This document shows, one piece after another, positions 53,729 to 64,000 of a stretch of DNA of 64,000 bases (positions within the stretch are counted from its first letter, which is position 1; every line of letters begins with the position of its first letter). The notes below the pieces were generated by a model, which searched no databases, was not told where the DNA came from, and saw only the letters and a list, made by a program, of their open reading frames with translations. The translations under genes were made by a program, and so were the position numbers. The stretch comes from Nemophila menziesii. Taxonomy: Eukaryota > Streptophyta > Magnoliopsida > Boraginales > Hydrophyllaceae. Location of the stretch: assembly GCA_029959085.1 (NCBI GenBank), contig JARWIR010000010.1, positions 7,709,001 to 7,773,000 of the forward strand, given 5' to 3'.

Positions 53729-56512
53729 TCATTTTTTCACATAACCTCCCCAGCAGTGAGTGAGGTTATCAACGTTTGCTACACGGAATTTGCATCCCTT
53801 AGCTTTTATTACCACCAATTGATTTGAAATAACCCTTGTGACCATGAACGGTCCTTGCCAAGAACTCTTGGCTTCGCACGTTTTTGGAGGAGGATTAGGC
53901 TTCTTCAATGCAACCTCTTCGCCTACTCTGAACCCCCTTTTCTTTCTCTCTTTCTTAGGTTCTTTGGGAACCTTCATAGCTCGCCTCTTCTCTTTTATCT
54001 TTGCACCGTCAAGGAACCACAAATCTGGTTGTTTCTGGTCAAGGTGTGGGTTTTCCTTAGGATCTTAATAGAGAAACCACGGATTTGGTGGTTTCTTTCT
54101 GAGCTCTCTTTCCTCCATTCCTTCGGTTTCCACAACCTTAGTTGGCTCCTGTTCAATCACATCAATCCGGAAGCAATCCTCCTTGGAATCCGGAAACTTC
54201 ATTGGCTTAAACACGTTAAATTTCACCTCCTCGTCTTGGATACGCATAATCATTTCACCGTTCTCTACATCAATCAAAGTACGCCCCGTGGCTAGGAATG
54301 GTCTTCCCAAAATAATGGGGACATTCCTATCCACGTCGTAATCAAGTATAACAAAATCAACATGAAAGATTAACGTACCGAGGACATCTTCTAGTCTTCC
54401 CTCTGGATGTACGAGGGATCTGTCAGCCATTTGCAAAACCATAGAGGTGGGTTTTGCGTTTCCTATCTTCAACTTTTCAAACACTGATTTGGGCATGAGA
54501 TTAATACTTGCTCCCAAATCACACAAAGCTTTCCCTTGCCACTTAGCACCAATGGAAATCGGGATCGTAAAACTTCAAGGATCAAGTAATTTGGGTGGCA
54601 ACTTACTTTGGCATATAGCACTACACTCTTCAGGCAAACCCACCATTTCATTCTCAAGATACTGACGCTTGCTGGTGATAGCTCTTTTTAAGAATTTCAT
54701 GTATTTCGGTACACCTTTGATAGCCTCTAAGAAAGGTATATTAATGTTAAGCTTACCCACCATGGTCATGAATCTCTGATATTCCGCAGTATCTCCTTTC
54801 TTCTGAACTCTTGAAGGGAATGGTGGAGGAGGACGGACTTCTATAGCATCTTTCTTTTTCGGATTTTCCGGAATCTCCTCCACTTCAATTATTTCAGGTT
54901 CATCTTCTTTCTCTTCCACCTCTTTTACCGGTTTCTCTTTCACAGTTGTTTCTTTTTCTTTCATAACGGGAAAAGGTGGGGGTGGAAGATTCTTACCACT
55001 TCTAAGAGAGATCGCGTTACATTCTTCATATGGTTTAGGTTTTTCAGTATCACTCGGTAATTGTCCCTGTCGGCGCTGATTTAATTGCTTTTCCATCTGA
55101 GCTATTTGATTTTCCATCAATTTAAGTGTTGTGGCCGTGGATTGTTGAATTGTGATTAGTGTTGTCAAGGTTTGTTGCATATCTAATGCACCCTCTTGAG
55201 GTTGAGCAGGTAGAGCTTTCTGGTTCATGGTGTCGGCATAAGCATCTTGAGGAGGTTGTCTTTGAGCTTGATTTCCGTAAGCTTGTCCACCTTGGTAGTT
55301 GTTCTAAGGTATTGGTTGAAAATTATTGCCTTGGGGGCGTTGTTGATATGCATGTTGCGGATTAGCGGCCCCATTTAGATTTGAATATTGGAAACCCGGA
55401 TGGTTTCTATTCGGTTGATAACCTTGACCACATGCGTTATAATTTCCTCGGTTGGATACAAACATTACGGATTCTGGATTATTTTGACAGGTCTCCCAAT
55501 CATGATCTTCTGTACCGCATTTAGAACACCCATAAATTTCTTGTGTAACATTAACTTCTGCTCTTTTACTTGCAACACTCTTTGTAACGGCTATAGTAAG
55601 TTGTTTCAGTTGTTGCTCGAGCTTGTTTTCCATGGCGGTGACTTTTTCTTCAATTGATGCAGTGTTTCCACCTCGAACAGGTGTTCGTACAGTGTTCCAA
55701 CCAAGCTCATTTGTTACCGTTCTATTCAAAATAATCTTCGCATGAACTGGTTGTACCTGTAGGAATCCACCACCACAAAGTAAATCTAGATCCTTTCTTG
55801 AAGAGCCATCAAGTCCTCGGTAAAATATCTTCATCTGTTGAACTTCTGTGAGGCCATAATCAGGGACTCTTCTTAAGCAAATCTGAAATCTCTTCCAACT
55901 TCTACCCAAAGTCTCGTCTTGATCTTGTTTGAATGAAGTTAGTTCAACTTGCGCATCCAATCTCATATTCGTTGGGTAGTATCTATCGAAGAACGCGGTT
56001 TGTAATGCGTCCCATGTTGTAATTGTTCCGGGTTCTTGAGAATCATGCCACTCACTTGCTCCATCAATAACAAAGTATCTAAAATTAGCAAAATACATTT
56101 GCTCTTTAGTTACTCCTTGCGTAATATAAGAATCGCAAATTTGCATGAACTTCTGTACAGCACGGATCAGATCTTCGCTAGGTGCTCCTCGGTAATTGCC
56201 ATAACTTTGAAACTGAGATAGCATACCAGGATCGGGTCTGTATCTCGCGACATTACTATCTGCAGGGCCAATTCCGAGGGCAGGAGCTCGAAACAGAGCT
56301 TATTCAGGGCCATTGATGAACCACGGATCATTATTCTGAGCAACGGGAGCAGCTGGAGGGTTGAGTTGTTGTTGATTGTCAATTGGGTCTTCAGCCATTG
56401 TTTCTTTTGCTAATTGCTCCTCTAACTCTTTTGATTTAGTGTATCTCTTTCTTTTGTTTGCTTCACGAACTAGGTTTTCGGGATTTGCAAGAATCACGAT
56501 ATCTTCACGCAT
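53729..56512 (-). pseudogene. Gag-protease-integrase-tail frame of element G, four stops
   Basis: A single 928-codon frame from ATG at 56512 to the stop at 53729, broken only by in-frame stops at 56300, 55304 (TAG), 54575 (TGA, in the DPGSF motif) and 54065 (TAA). The N-terminal arm is basic. Capsid-like gag lies at about 55780-56230; the CCHC knuckle CSKC-X4-H-X4-C near 55492-55533; a proline-rich/acidic linker; protease with the usual plant CDLGASINLMP (about 54490-54526) and IILGRPFLATG; and an integrase C-terminal-like tail (FRVGEEVALKKP, SSWQGPFMVTRV, CWGGYV). Length and layout equal those of element A, showing that the direct protease-tail fusion is ancestral to both LTR classes. Confidence 0.9.
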
Positions 56513-56634
56513 AAACCAAAACCTGTAAACCTGAGAAAGAAAAACAACCCAAAGCGTAAAATTGAAAAATAAAACTAAAACTAAACTAACAATTAAACTA
56601 CTAAAAGATTAACACCGGGGTCACACGCTACCGT

Positions 56635-56651
56635 CCCCGGCAGTGGCGCCA
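56635..56651 (-). promoter_or_regulatory. tRNA-Asp primer-binding site of element G
   Basis: CCCCGGCAGTGGCGCCA, 6 bp from the 5' LTR; two differences from the recalled tRNA-Asp end, one of them a G-U-compatible change. Confidence 0.85.
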
Positions 56652-56657
56652 AAAACT

Positions 56658-58405
56658 TGGTGGTTCCTAGGGTGTTATAAAATAAAGTGCAAAAGTAAAG
56701 GAACCACTTAACTGCAAGTGTACGGTTGTCCCAAGTAATATATGATAAACAAGTTCGTTCTCAGGGACGGATTAGGTTCAACCCAAATATCAATCAAGTA
56801 GTAGGAATAATTGCTAAACAGAAAAATAAAAGATAGAATTTTTGTTTGGTTTTTGGAAATTAATAGATGCAAAATAAAGTAAAGACTAAAATTAAATTAA
56901 CAGAAAGGAAATAAAGCAAATAAACGACTAAATTCAGATAGGAGAGATACTTGATCCTCGCAGAGGAATCCACTTAATCAATATAATCTATGCTATGTTT
57001 AAGGGTAGAATTGGAATTATAATATTAGTCGGGACTCTAATATCTCCCAGCCCCCTGTCGGGTGGACCTAGAAGCTATCCTAAAGTATCATAAACACCTG
57101 TATGGTCGAATATGGCTTTTCGGATGATAAGATTTTACCTCTTTGGCTATGTAACTAGTTAAGCCGGTCGGTCAATAACGGACATTACACGGGTATTACC
57201 TAGATCTGTATTCAAACCCCCTTGTCGGATGATCACTTCGCCACTAAGGTGAATAGCCCAAATACTAACAGCTAATTCTAGTTGTTCCTAAAAGAATTAG
57301 TAATGAAAACAAAGTAATATCCAATATATAAAACTCAATCCTATTTAAATCTAAATAATCTCAAATTCAAGACATAGATTAATTAATTAAGGTTCATCCC
57401 TTTAATGCGATTCTCAAGTATAAAGAAATTTAGCTCATGATGAAATTAAAAACTAACATAAAATAAAAGTAATTCATGTTCAAACACAAAAGATAAATGA
57501 AAAACCTAAAGGGTTGAATGACTATTGTTGGAAGAACAGGATTCCTCCAGCTTCTAGCTTCTTCTCTCCTTCGTGCTCTGACTTGAAAACCTTAAGCCTC
57601 TTGTTTTATTCTCTGAAGTGTGTGAAAGTAGGAGGTTAAGGGGTGTATTTATAGGTGTTGGAGGACCCTAGGTCGAATTTGCTTGGAGTGGAAGACAAGT
57701 CAAGGACTCTCAAATTCGTAGCTCTAAAAGATATGATTTGGTCATATCTTTTTCAATACTTATCCGTTTGAGAAGTTCCAATATATGAAACTGCTTGTCT
57801 TGGAAAGAGCTTTCTATTGGTGCAGACCACTCTCCCAGAATCCAAGCCAATCTTTTATTATGATTTAATCTCTAAAACGTGGCTGGATTTTCAGATTTCA
57901 AAAGGCAACTTTATCTTTTCCTCCTTTGAATAAATCTTTCCTAAATCTTCTTATTTCCATGTAAATCTCCTTTCCTTTCATCTTTATCTTGACTTGGTCT
58001 CTAAGTAATTACCATTTATCTCTTAAAGCTTCACATTAAATAAATAATTAAACCGCATATGCTTAAAAAGAATAAATCAATAAATCAATAAATCGAAATA
58101 GGAAAGTGTACTCTAAAAATAGAAACTCGACTCAAAATCATTTCCTAACACTCTAAAATACACTAAGACTTTATTCTCACTTTTTCTCCTTGGATTGGTC
58201 TTTCATGAAATTCAAGAACCAATTAACTTTGCATTAAAAATAGTCAAATTTAGGCACAAAAGCTCAGATTCTGCAAATAGTTAATTTCCAAGGGGAGAAA
58301 GTTCAATATGATCAAATAAGCCTAAAAGTCTATAAAACAAGTCATTTATTCACCTAAAAGGATGTCTCCAAGGGGCTAATAATTAGAACAAATCGGGAGA
58401 CATCA
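56658..58405 (-). repeat. 5' LTR of element G
   Basis: 1748 bp, TGGTGGTTCC to GGGAGACATCA. TATA box near 57650 (reverse strand). The mini-exon position carries an ATG and open codons, but the GTA of the donor is missing. Correspondingly, gag of G has its own ATG right after the acceptor. Confidence 0.93.
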
Positions 58406-58410
58406 TTATT

Positions 58411-59770
58411 TTGTTGTGTGTCGAGTGTTTTTTTCCTGACACACTTCTTCAATCCCCATTGATTCATCTAATTTATCATGCTATGTTTGTTTGGTTTCTT
58501 TGTGTTTTATATTTTAGTTATGGTGGGGTATCCTTGGCATAGTTGTGTTATCATAAGTGGTGTTATGCGGTGCTAATTTGGCCGAAGTGGTGGTTGGGTT
58601 TCCGGGGTTTGTTTTCAAATTGGGGGTTTCGGTACGATTATTATTAGGTAGAATAATCGAATTATGAATTATTGGGTTTTTATATGTGCTCAATGTTATA
58701 TTCAACTCACAAGTTTGAGGAGGTGGTATTTTTCCCCGTAATCCAAAATGGTGGCCCTTTTGCTGACTAGTTCCGCTCCTTCTTTGACATGTATTCTTGT
58801 TCCGCCAAATAAGTTTTCCATGTCAATTTTAAACTTTGTTGTTTATCTCTTGTTTTCCTTTTTCTTTGTTTACACTCTTTCTCGCAGAGTTATTTTTTTG
58901 TAGCAATTAAACTAAAAACATTCTCTACCTTTTCCTTTTTTTTTTGTCTTTTCAATTTTTTTATTAGGACATTACTTGGTCCCTCATACAAGGTATCTTG
59001 GCTAGACCTGCTTCCATTTGGTCACATTGACCTCTTTCCCAAATAGTTGTCTGAGTTTTTTAAAGCGAGTTGGTGAGTCTAATAGAGATCTTGATCCAAC
59101 TACCTAGTTTGGGCACTGCATTCTTGGTTGAATTGCAGTTTCTTTCTTCATGTTTGACATTTCTGCAACCATAACAAACTTGACCAAGATTTACAAACTT
59201 AAACCTCATCGAAATCAGAGTGTTTTTGTTTTCCCAAACATTGAAACCTGAGAGAATTGGCATATCCAAGTTCCAATCAATGAGAATTTGCTTGAAGCTT
59301 TGATCATTGATTAATCTTCCAAGAGGTAGCACAGTCTCATGAATTTTGCTAATAGGTTTGCATATTTCTCTTATTATCTTCTCATTTTATAGAGTAATTG
59401 GTAATCCAAAGACTTGAATCCACATAATAGTGTAGATTTCTTTGTTTATTTTTCTATTTCTATATTTGTTGATGGCTAAGTGTTTCCTTATGAGAGTCCA
59501 TGAACATTTTGACCATACCATGTCTTTTTTTGGCTACAAGCAAATTTGATTACAAATTTATTGGTTTCTTTCTTTTTGGTGTGAATCTTTTTACTTAAAT
59601 TCCAATATTTTTGGATGTTATTTCAAATAAAAGAGAACTTGATCCTTTCTCGATGGCGCAGTTTGGCTATCAGTTTGGATTCCTCTATCTTTTCATAGTA
59701 GTTGCTATTTTTAAGAGATAACATAACTTAATGTTATTTTTTCTTGATTAATTTATTGAAGTGTAGACTT
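58411..59770 (-). pseudogene. LINE H ORF1 (gag-like, CCHC zinc knuckle), decayed
   Basis: Reads right to left. An N-terminal part near 59400-59700 contains ESKLIAKLRHRERI and then IYTIMWIQVFGLP, as in plant LINE ORF1 (DUF4283-like). Then 59332-59060 is open with WENKNTLISMRFKFVNL and the knuckle CYGC-X4-H-X4-C (about 59135-59176), followed by KLGSWIK. A long Asn/Thr/Pro-rich low-complexity tail follows (open at 58514-58705). Several stops separate these parts. ORF1 binds LINE RNA. The fragment continues at 49082 on the other side of element G. Confidence 0.65.
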
Positions 59771-60353
59771 TAGTAAAAGAAGAGTTTAAAAAAGTGTAGC
59801 TTTTCAAAATGATGAAAAGTTGGCGAAAAAAATTAAAAACACACAACGAAACAGTGGGGACACCTTATGCCTTGGGGGCATGGCCCCCTTATTTTTCAAA
59901 AAAAAACTTACCCTTCATAGAGAAAAAAAATTATAAGTCCTTTAATATTTTCAAAATTTTTATTTTATACCTTTCTAATTTTCAAAATTTATATATATGG
60001 ATATTTTATTTCATTTTATAGTAAAATTAATATTATTTTGTATAATATAGGAATTTATAAGGTATATAATTTTAAAAAAAGTAATATAGAGTCTTTATTA
60101 CAACTTTTATATAATAAAGAGGTTTATAGTGCAATTTTGTATAATATTAGGACCAATTTTGTAAAATTTTTAAACCTATAGTGTAAAGAGGTAAGGATTT
60201 TTTTACGAGAATGTTGCCTCTGAAGCCTCTTTGGTCCCCCTACCATAAAATCCTGGCTCCACCCATAATGTCATGATAGATTTATCAGAGAAGATGGGAG
60301 GTAAATTGTTTTTTTTTTTTTTTGCTGTAGACACAAAACTATTCTCTTGCTAG
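59771..60353. other. AT-rich unclassified segment
   Basis: No gene. Contains a GGGGGC-ATG-GCCCCC hairpin (59874-59888), long A/T runs, and TAAAATCCTGGCTCCACCC near 60246-60265, which resembles a terminal word I recall from many plant DNA transposons. Possibly a small nonautonomous DNA element at about 59863-60270, but no convincing terminal inverted repeat was found. A T15 run lies near 60309. Confidence 0.35.
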
Positions 60354-60401
60354 TTTTTTTAGTCGAAAAAAAAACCTTCATTAAAAGCAAAATATTACAA
60401 G

Positions 60402-60965
60402 TTAATCAATTCCAGTTTGTTCAAAGTCAAGCTTAAGAAGCGCAGCTAATTGGGAAGAAGGGATCGAGCTCCAAAGGCCAAACAAGTCTCCTTTGAGTTT
60501 ATTTTTGGCCACCCAATCCGCTATCCTGTTTTTTGCTCTCTTAACATGAGAGATTTCAAGCTTATAAAGCTCCTTACAAAACATAATATTTTTAACCAAA
60601 ACCTTAGTTAAGCTAGACATATTACATTTAGCATTAATTTGATCAACTATTTTACAGTTATCACTTTCAATTTGGACACTTCCAGTTGGGTATTTTGAAG
60701 CCATAGCACAAGAAGCAAGAATTCCTCTTCCTTCTGCATCCTCTATTGAATAAGTGTTGATATCTTTCGCAAAACCTTCAAGCATTTGTCCTTTAGAGTC
60801 CCTTAATACACACACAAATGAAGCTTTGTTAGATTTTAAAATAACTGAAGCATCATAGTTTATTTTAAACTTCCCAGTAGAAGGGGGAGACCATTTATTA
60901 TTACTTATATTCTCGAAATCTGAACAATCATTGGAATATAAACAATTCAAATTCTCCCTAGCCAT
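60402..60965 (-). pseudogene. LINE K RNase H domain
   Basis: Open for 187 codons. RNase H blocks GKFKINYDAS, EDAEGRGILASC, IESDNCKIVDQI and RAKNRIADWVAK are present, so the acidic residues typical of RNase H (D, E, D, D) are mostly in place. Separated from the upstream zf-RVT frame by one in-frame TAA at 60966-60968, so the two were one protein. Confidence 0.88.
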
Positions 60966-61900
60966 TTAATTAGCTCTGATTGTATTGCCATAAGTGTTGT
61001 TTTGGGTAGCCTCAGTAGTTTTTAAGTTTGCACTTTTATACTCATCATAGGCTATAAGAATTTTCTGCATTGTACTAAGAGGGTCTGGAGTTATTCCTTT
61101 AAACAAGTACTCATTTCTTCCCTTCCAAATAAACCATACAATAAACATTCCAATTTCACCTAAATCAGGTAGAATATCGGCTTTATCAATAGAGCACAAT
61201 CTGAGGAATGAGATCCATTTAAGAAAATTGTAAGAGGGTTCCACAATTGAGACAAAAGATAAAGGGCTAGCAAGCCAGACAGCTCTGGCCCAGGAGCAAT
61301 GAAAAATCAAATGCTCAACTGTTTCTTCCTGTTTCCCACATATTTCACACAAAGGGGATTGAGAGGACCTCCTTTTATATCTATTTTGACTTGTAGCAAG
61401 CCCATTTTCACAGCATTTCCAAGCAAATTTTTTAATTTTTGGCATAATGTTAAGATGCCAAATAAAATCTCAGTCAATTGTTCCCAACTTAAATGAACTA
61501 GATCCCTTCTTACTATTGTTTTTCAATTCAAGAATTTGTTGATCCTTCCAAATCTGGTTATAACATTCCTTCACCGTCGACACATCTCCATTCATTGAAC
61601 AAGTCCAAAAGGGAGTGCAAATGCAATAAAATGGTGGAATGTCTAACTTACAGATGGTTGCTACAACCTTTTCCTTAAAATCTTCTTGTAATAAATTTCT
61701 ATTCCAACCCTCAGAAGGTAAAATTAAATCACAAACAAATTCAAGTTCACAACCCATTAGTTTGACTAAATGTAAATCAAAAGGGATCCATTTATCATTC
61801 CAAATGTTAATTTTTTCACCATTCCCAATAGTCCAGCGAATATTTTTCACAAAACAATTTTTAACTTCTATTAAACTTTTCCACCCCAAGAGCAGTTACA
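60966..61900 (-). pseudogene. LINE K zf-RVT region
   Basis: Two open parts. 61470-61889 has IGNGEKINIWNDKW, typical of the segment after the thumb. 60966-61445 has PKIKKFAWKC and the zinc-binding CEIC-X7-H-X4-C (about 61302-61355), then VWFIWKGRNEYLFKG. A stop or frame change lies at about 61446-61470. Confidence 0.85.
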
Positions 61901-63610
61901 TTTCAAAGAAGCATCTAAAATATCTGAATTAGGAAAGTATTTTCCTTTAAAAACTTTAAAGAGTAAAGAATCTTCATTTTTAAAGATTTTCCACACATTT
62001 GAGGCAAGTCAAGCAAGGTTTGGCGTATGAAAATCCTTAAATCCCAATCCACCATCATCTTTTGATGTCATTAAAGTTTTCTATTTCACCCAATGTCATC
62101 TAGATTCTCCCTGGTTGTTCCAATAGAAATTGGAAACATTAGAGGTTAAGTGATATGTTAGCTTTTTAGGGATAAAAAAGACAGACATTATATATTTTAG
62201 AACGGAACCAATAATAGCTTTAATAAGGATTTATTTTCCACTATTTGAAAGCATTTTTTTCCCAACTATCCATCCTTTTAATAATCATTTAAGTAAGCCA
62301 TTCCAATGATTTCACTTTAGAAATACCCCAAGAAGAAGGAATACCAAGATACTTACCCAAGTCTTGCAACTTGTCCATTCTAATTAAAGAGATCAACTTA
62401 TTTTTCACCTCAGAAGGAGTATTTTTGCTAAACAACACTCCACTTTTATTGAGGTTGACTTTCTATCCTGATGCATAGCAATACCAGTTAAGAGCTGTAA
62501 TGAAAATTTCAACATTATATTCATCTGCTTCAAGAAAAAACAAAGTGTCATCTACAAATAAGAGATGTGTAATCATAGGAGCTTTATTGGCTACCTTAAT
62601 CCCCTTAAGGAGGCCAATTTGAACATAATATTCAATGAAAAAAGAGAGAGCTTGCGTGACCAGACAAAAGAGGTAGGGGGATATAGGTTCTCCCTGCCTG
62701 ATTCCTTTTTGTGGAATCTCAGTGTCAAACAAATCTCCATTAATGTTAATTTTGTAAGTAACTGATGAAATACAATTACCTATCCATTCAATCCATTTAG
62801 ATTGAAAACCTATAGTCTTTATTATATCAAAAAGAAAGTCCCATTCAATACTCTCATAGGCTTTTCACATATCTGCTTTAACTACCAAGCAGTACTTTTT
62901 TGAACTTCTCTTATGTTTAAGGAAGTGACTGACTTCTTGAGCAATCAAAATATTCTCAAATATAGACCTTCCTAGAATGAAGGCTGTCTGTGTCTCAGAA
63001 ACAACATTATCCATCCAAGGTTGTAATATAGTAGATAAATTTTTTGAGATAACTTTGTAGATAAAATTTGCACAACTGATTGGTCTAAAAGAAGCAATCA
63101 TATCCGGGTTTTTTTAGGAATAAGAGCAATAATTGTGCTATTTATATCCTTTAATGAAGTATTATTCATCATAAAATCATCCACCAGTTCATAGAGATCA
63201 TTTTTAATTTCTTCCCAATTTTTTTTGAAGAAAACCCCTCCAAATCCATCCGGGCCTGGTGATTTATCACTACCTAGTGTCCAAACAGCATTTTTAATTT
63301 CCTCCATAGTTACTTTAGCAGTCAAACAATCATTCATGTCACTAGTAACAATTTTATTGACCCTATGTAAAATAGGCTCATAACATCTACTTCCATTTGA
63401 TTTATAGACTTTATTATAATAAGTCTTAATCTCTTGGATAATATCCTCCTTGTCAAGTAACCAATCACCATTCTCATTTTTAATTTGAGAAATGCGATTT
63501 ATATTTCTTTTTATCTTAGTAATAGCATGGTAGTATTTTGTATTTTTTTCACCCAATTTAAGCCAAGAATTTCTAGATCTCAAAGCCCAATACAATTCTT
63601 CCTTTTTCCA
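61901..63610 (-). pseudogene. LINE K reverse transcriptase
   Basis: Fingers: SDKSPGPDGFGG, then IIALIPKK (63098-63595). Then, after a frameshift in a homopolymer run near 63105-63115, MIASFRPISCANFIYKVISK (62865-63101). A TGA follows at the ADM.KAYE motif (62862-62864). Palm: KGIRQGEPISPYLF and the active-site FVDD (about 62560-62570; plant LINEs usually FADD). The thumb region continues with stops to GGLGFKDFHTPNLA near 62050. It would copy LINE RNA at the nicked target. Confidence 0.88.
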
Positions 63611-63616
63611 ATGCTT

Positions 63617-64000
63617 TTAAAGGTCATTGTTGAGCTTCTCCATCTTAATTTTTTTGTTTTCCAAAAAGGGACAGTTAAATAGCTTCTTAATCTGAGCTAG
63701 AGAAGCTTTTATGAGTAGTCTATTATTTAGAACTCTCTTCCTAGCCCAGAGAGAAACATATTTATTAATATGTTTGAGTTTAAGTCCAAATCTGATCACA
63801 CCTGAAATAGAATCAAATAATTTAGTTTTCCATTTATCCAAAATCAGTTTACAGAAAGAATCTTCAAACATCCAACTCTTGTTAATCATGCATCTATTAT
63901 TAGACAATAATTTAGAGATACCATGGTTCAATAAAATAGGAGAATGGTTAGATCCTACTGGAGGTAGAACAGAGCACCAAGAGTTTGGAAAGTAATTCAT
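63617..64000 (-). pseudogene. LINE K endonuclease C-terminal end and linker
   Basis: Open to the window edge. GSNHSPILL matches the final SDHSPI-type motif of the endonuclease/exonuclease/phosphatase fold. A basic linker leads, through one in-frame TAA at 63617-63619, into the reverse-transcriptase part. Confidence 0.8.

Larger units (their letters stand above)
49078..58410 (-). mobile_element. Element G: complete-ended non-autonomous element, TSD TTATT
   Basis: The element is 49083-58405 (9323 bp), flanked by TTATT (49078-49082 and 58406-58410). It belongs to a second LTR class (about 1.75 kb) but has the same plan as A: PBS, gag-protease-integrase-tail frame of the same length, GC-rich domain, a short ORF2, noncoding module, PPT. 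The two LTRs look very similar, with a small indel near 50160/57735. The gag frame has four stops and no frameshift. Confidence 0.94.
60354..64000 (-). mobile_element. LINE K: 3' two-thirds of a plant LINE, continues beyond the window
   Basis: On the reverse strand: end of the endonuclease, reverse transcriptase, zf-RVT, RNase H, then a short 3' UTR ending TTTTTTTTTCGACTAAAAAAA (60354-60372 reversed). Same family as LINE I (26226-27098). Several stops and at least two frameshifts make it inactive. ORF1 and the 5' end lie to the right of the window. Confidence 0.9.

Overview
This window is repeat-dense flowering-plant DNA, probably a eudicot (inference). The evidence is AT-rich sequence, 5-bp target-site duplications (TSDs), LTRs of about 1.5-1.8 kb, primer-binding sites matching the 3' end of plant tRNA-Asp, and plant-type LINEs with zf-RVT and RNase H domains. 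I found no host protein gene, rRNA, tRNA gene or CRISPR array. Almost every base can be assigned to a transposable element, and the elements are nested several levels deep.

Layout. (1) 1-3550: 3' part of a + strand LTR element (C). (2) 3551-5765: decayed + strand LINE (J). (3) 5766-9109: + strand LTR-element remnant (D) with an LTR inserted at about 7354-8975. (4) 9110-46870: an old - strand LTR element (E) split by a solo LTR (10927-12467), element F (13510-25494, itself carrying a MITE and a solo LTR), a 5'-truncated LINE (26226-27098) and element B (28952-45611). Element B contains the youngest insertion, + strand element A (34762-44637). (5) 46871-48481: PPT plus 3' LTR of another + strand element. 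(6) 48482-49082 and 58406-59770: one - strand LINE (H) split by - strand element G (49083-58405). (7) 59771-60353: AT-rich, poorly classified. (8) 60354-64000: a second - strand LINE (K) running off the edge.

The LTR elements are one Athila-like Ty3/Gypsy non-autonomous family. Each good copy has an LTR; a tRNA-Asp PBS; one fused frame of gag (capsid, CCHC knuckle), aspartic protease and an integrase C-terminal-like tail, with no reverse transcriptase, RNase H or integrase core; a GC-rich palindromic tandem-repeat domain; a second ORF resembling the 'putative plant transposon protein' family; and a long structured 3' noncoding module ending in the PPT. Element A has both ORFs open and LTRs that look identical, so it moved recently, presumably using enzymes supplied in trans.

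The most interesting signals are cis-acting. Nine LTRs keep an open 13-codon ORF whose ATG lies exactly 40 nt before a GTATGA donor position; eight of the nine retain the GT. In A the ATG is the first after the TATA box, and splicing to a T-rich acceptor just before gag would put it in frame with gag while removing the PBS. A hairpin directly upstream of the PPT keeps its pairing while its sequence changes between copies. A second hairpin with a GNRA-type loop sits before an internal PPT-like tract. The GC-rich domain is present in all six elements where its position is visible, but its sequence differs between them.
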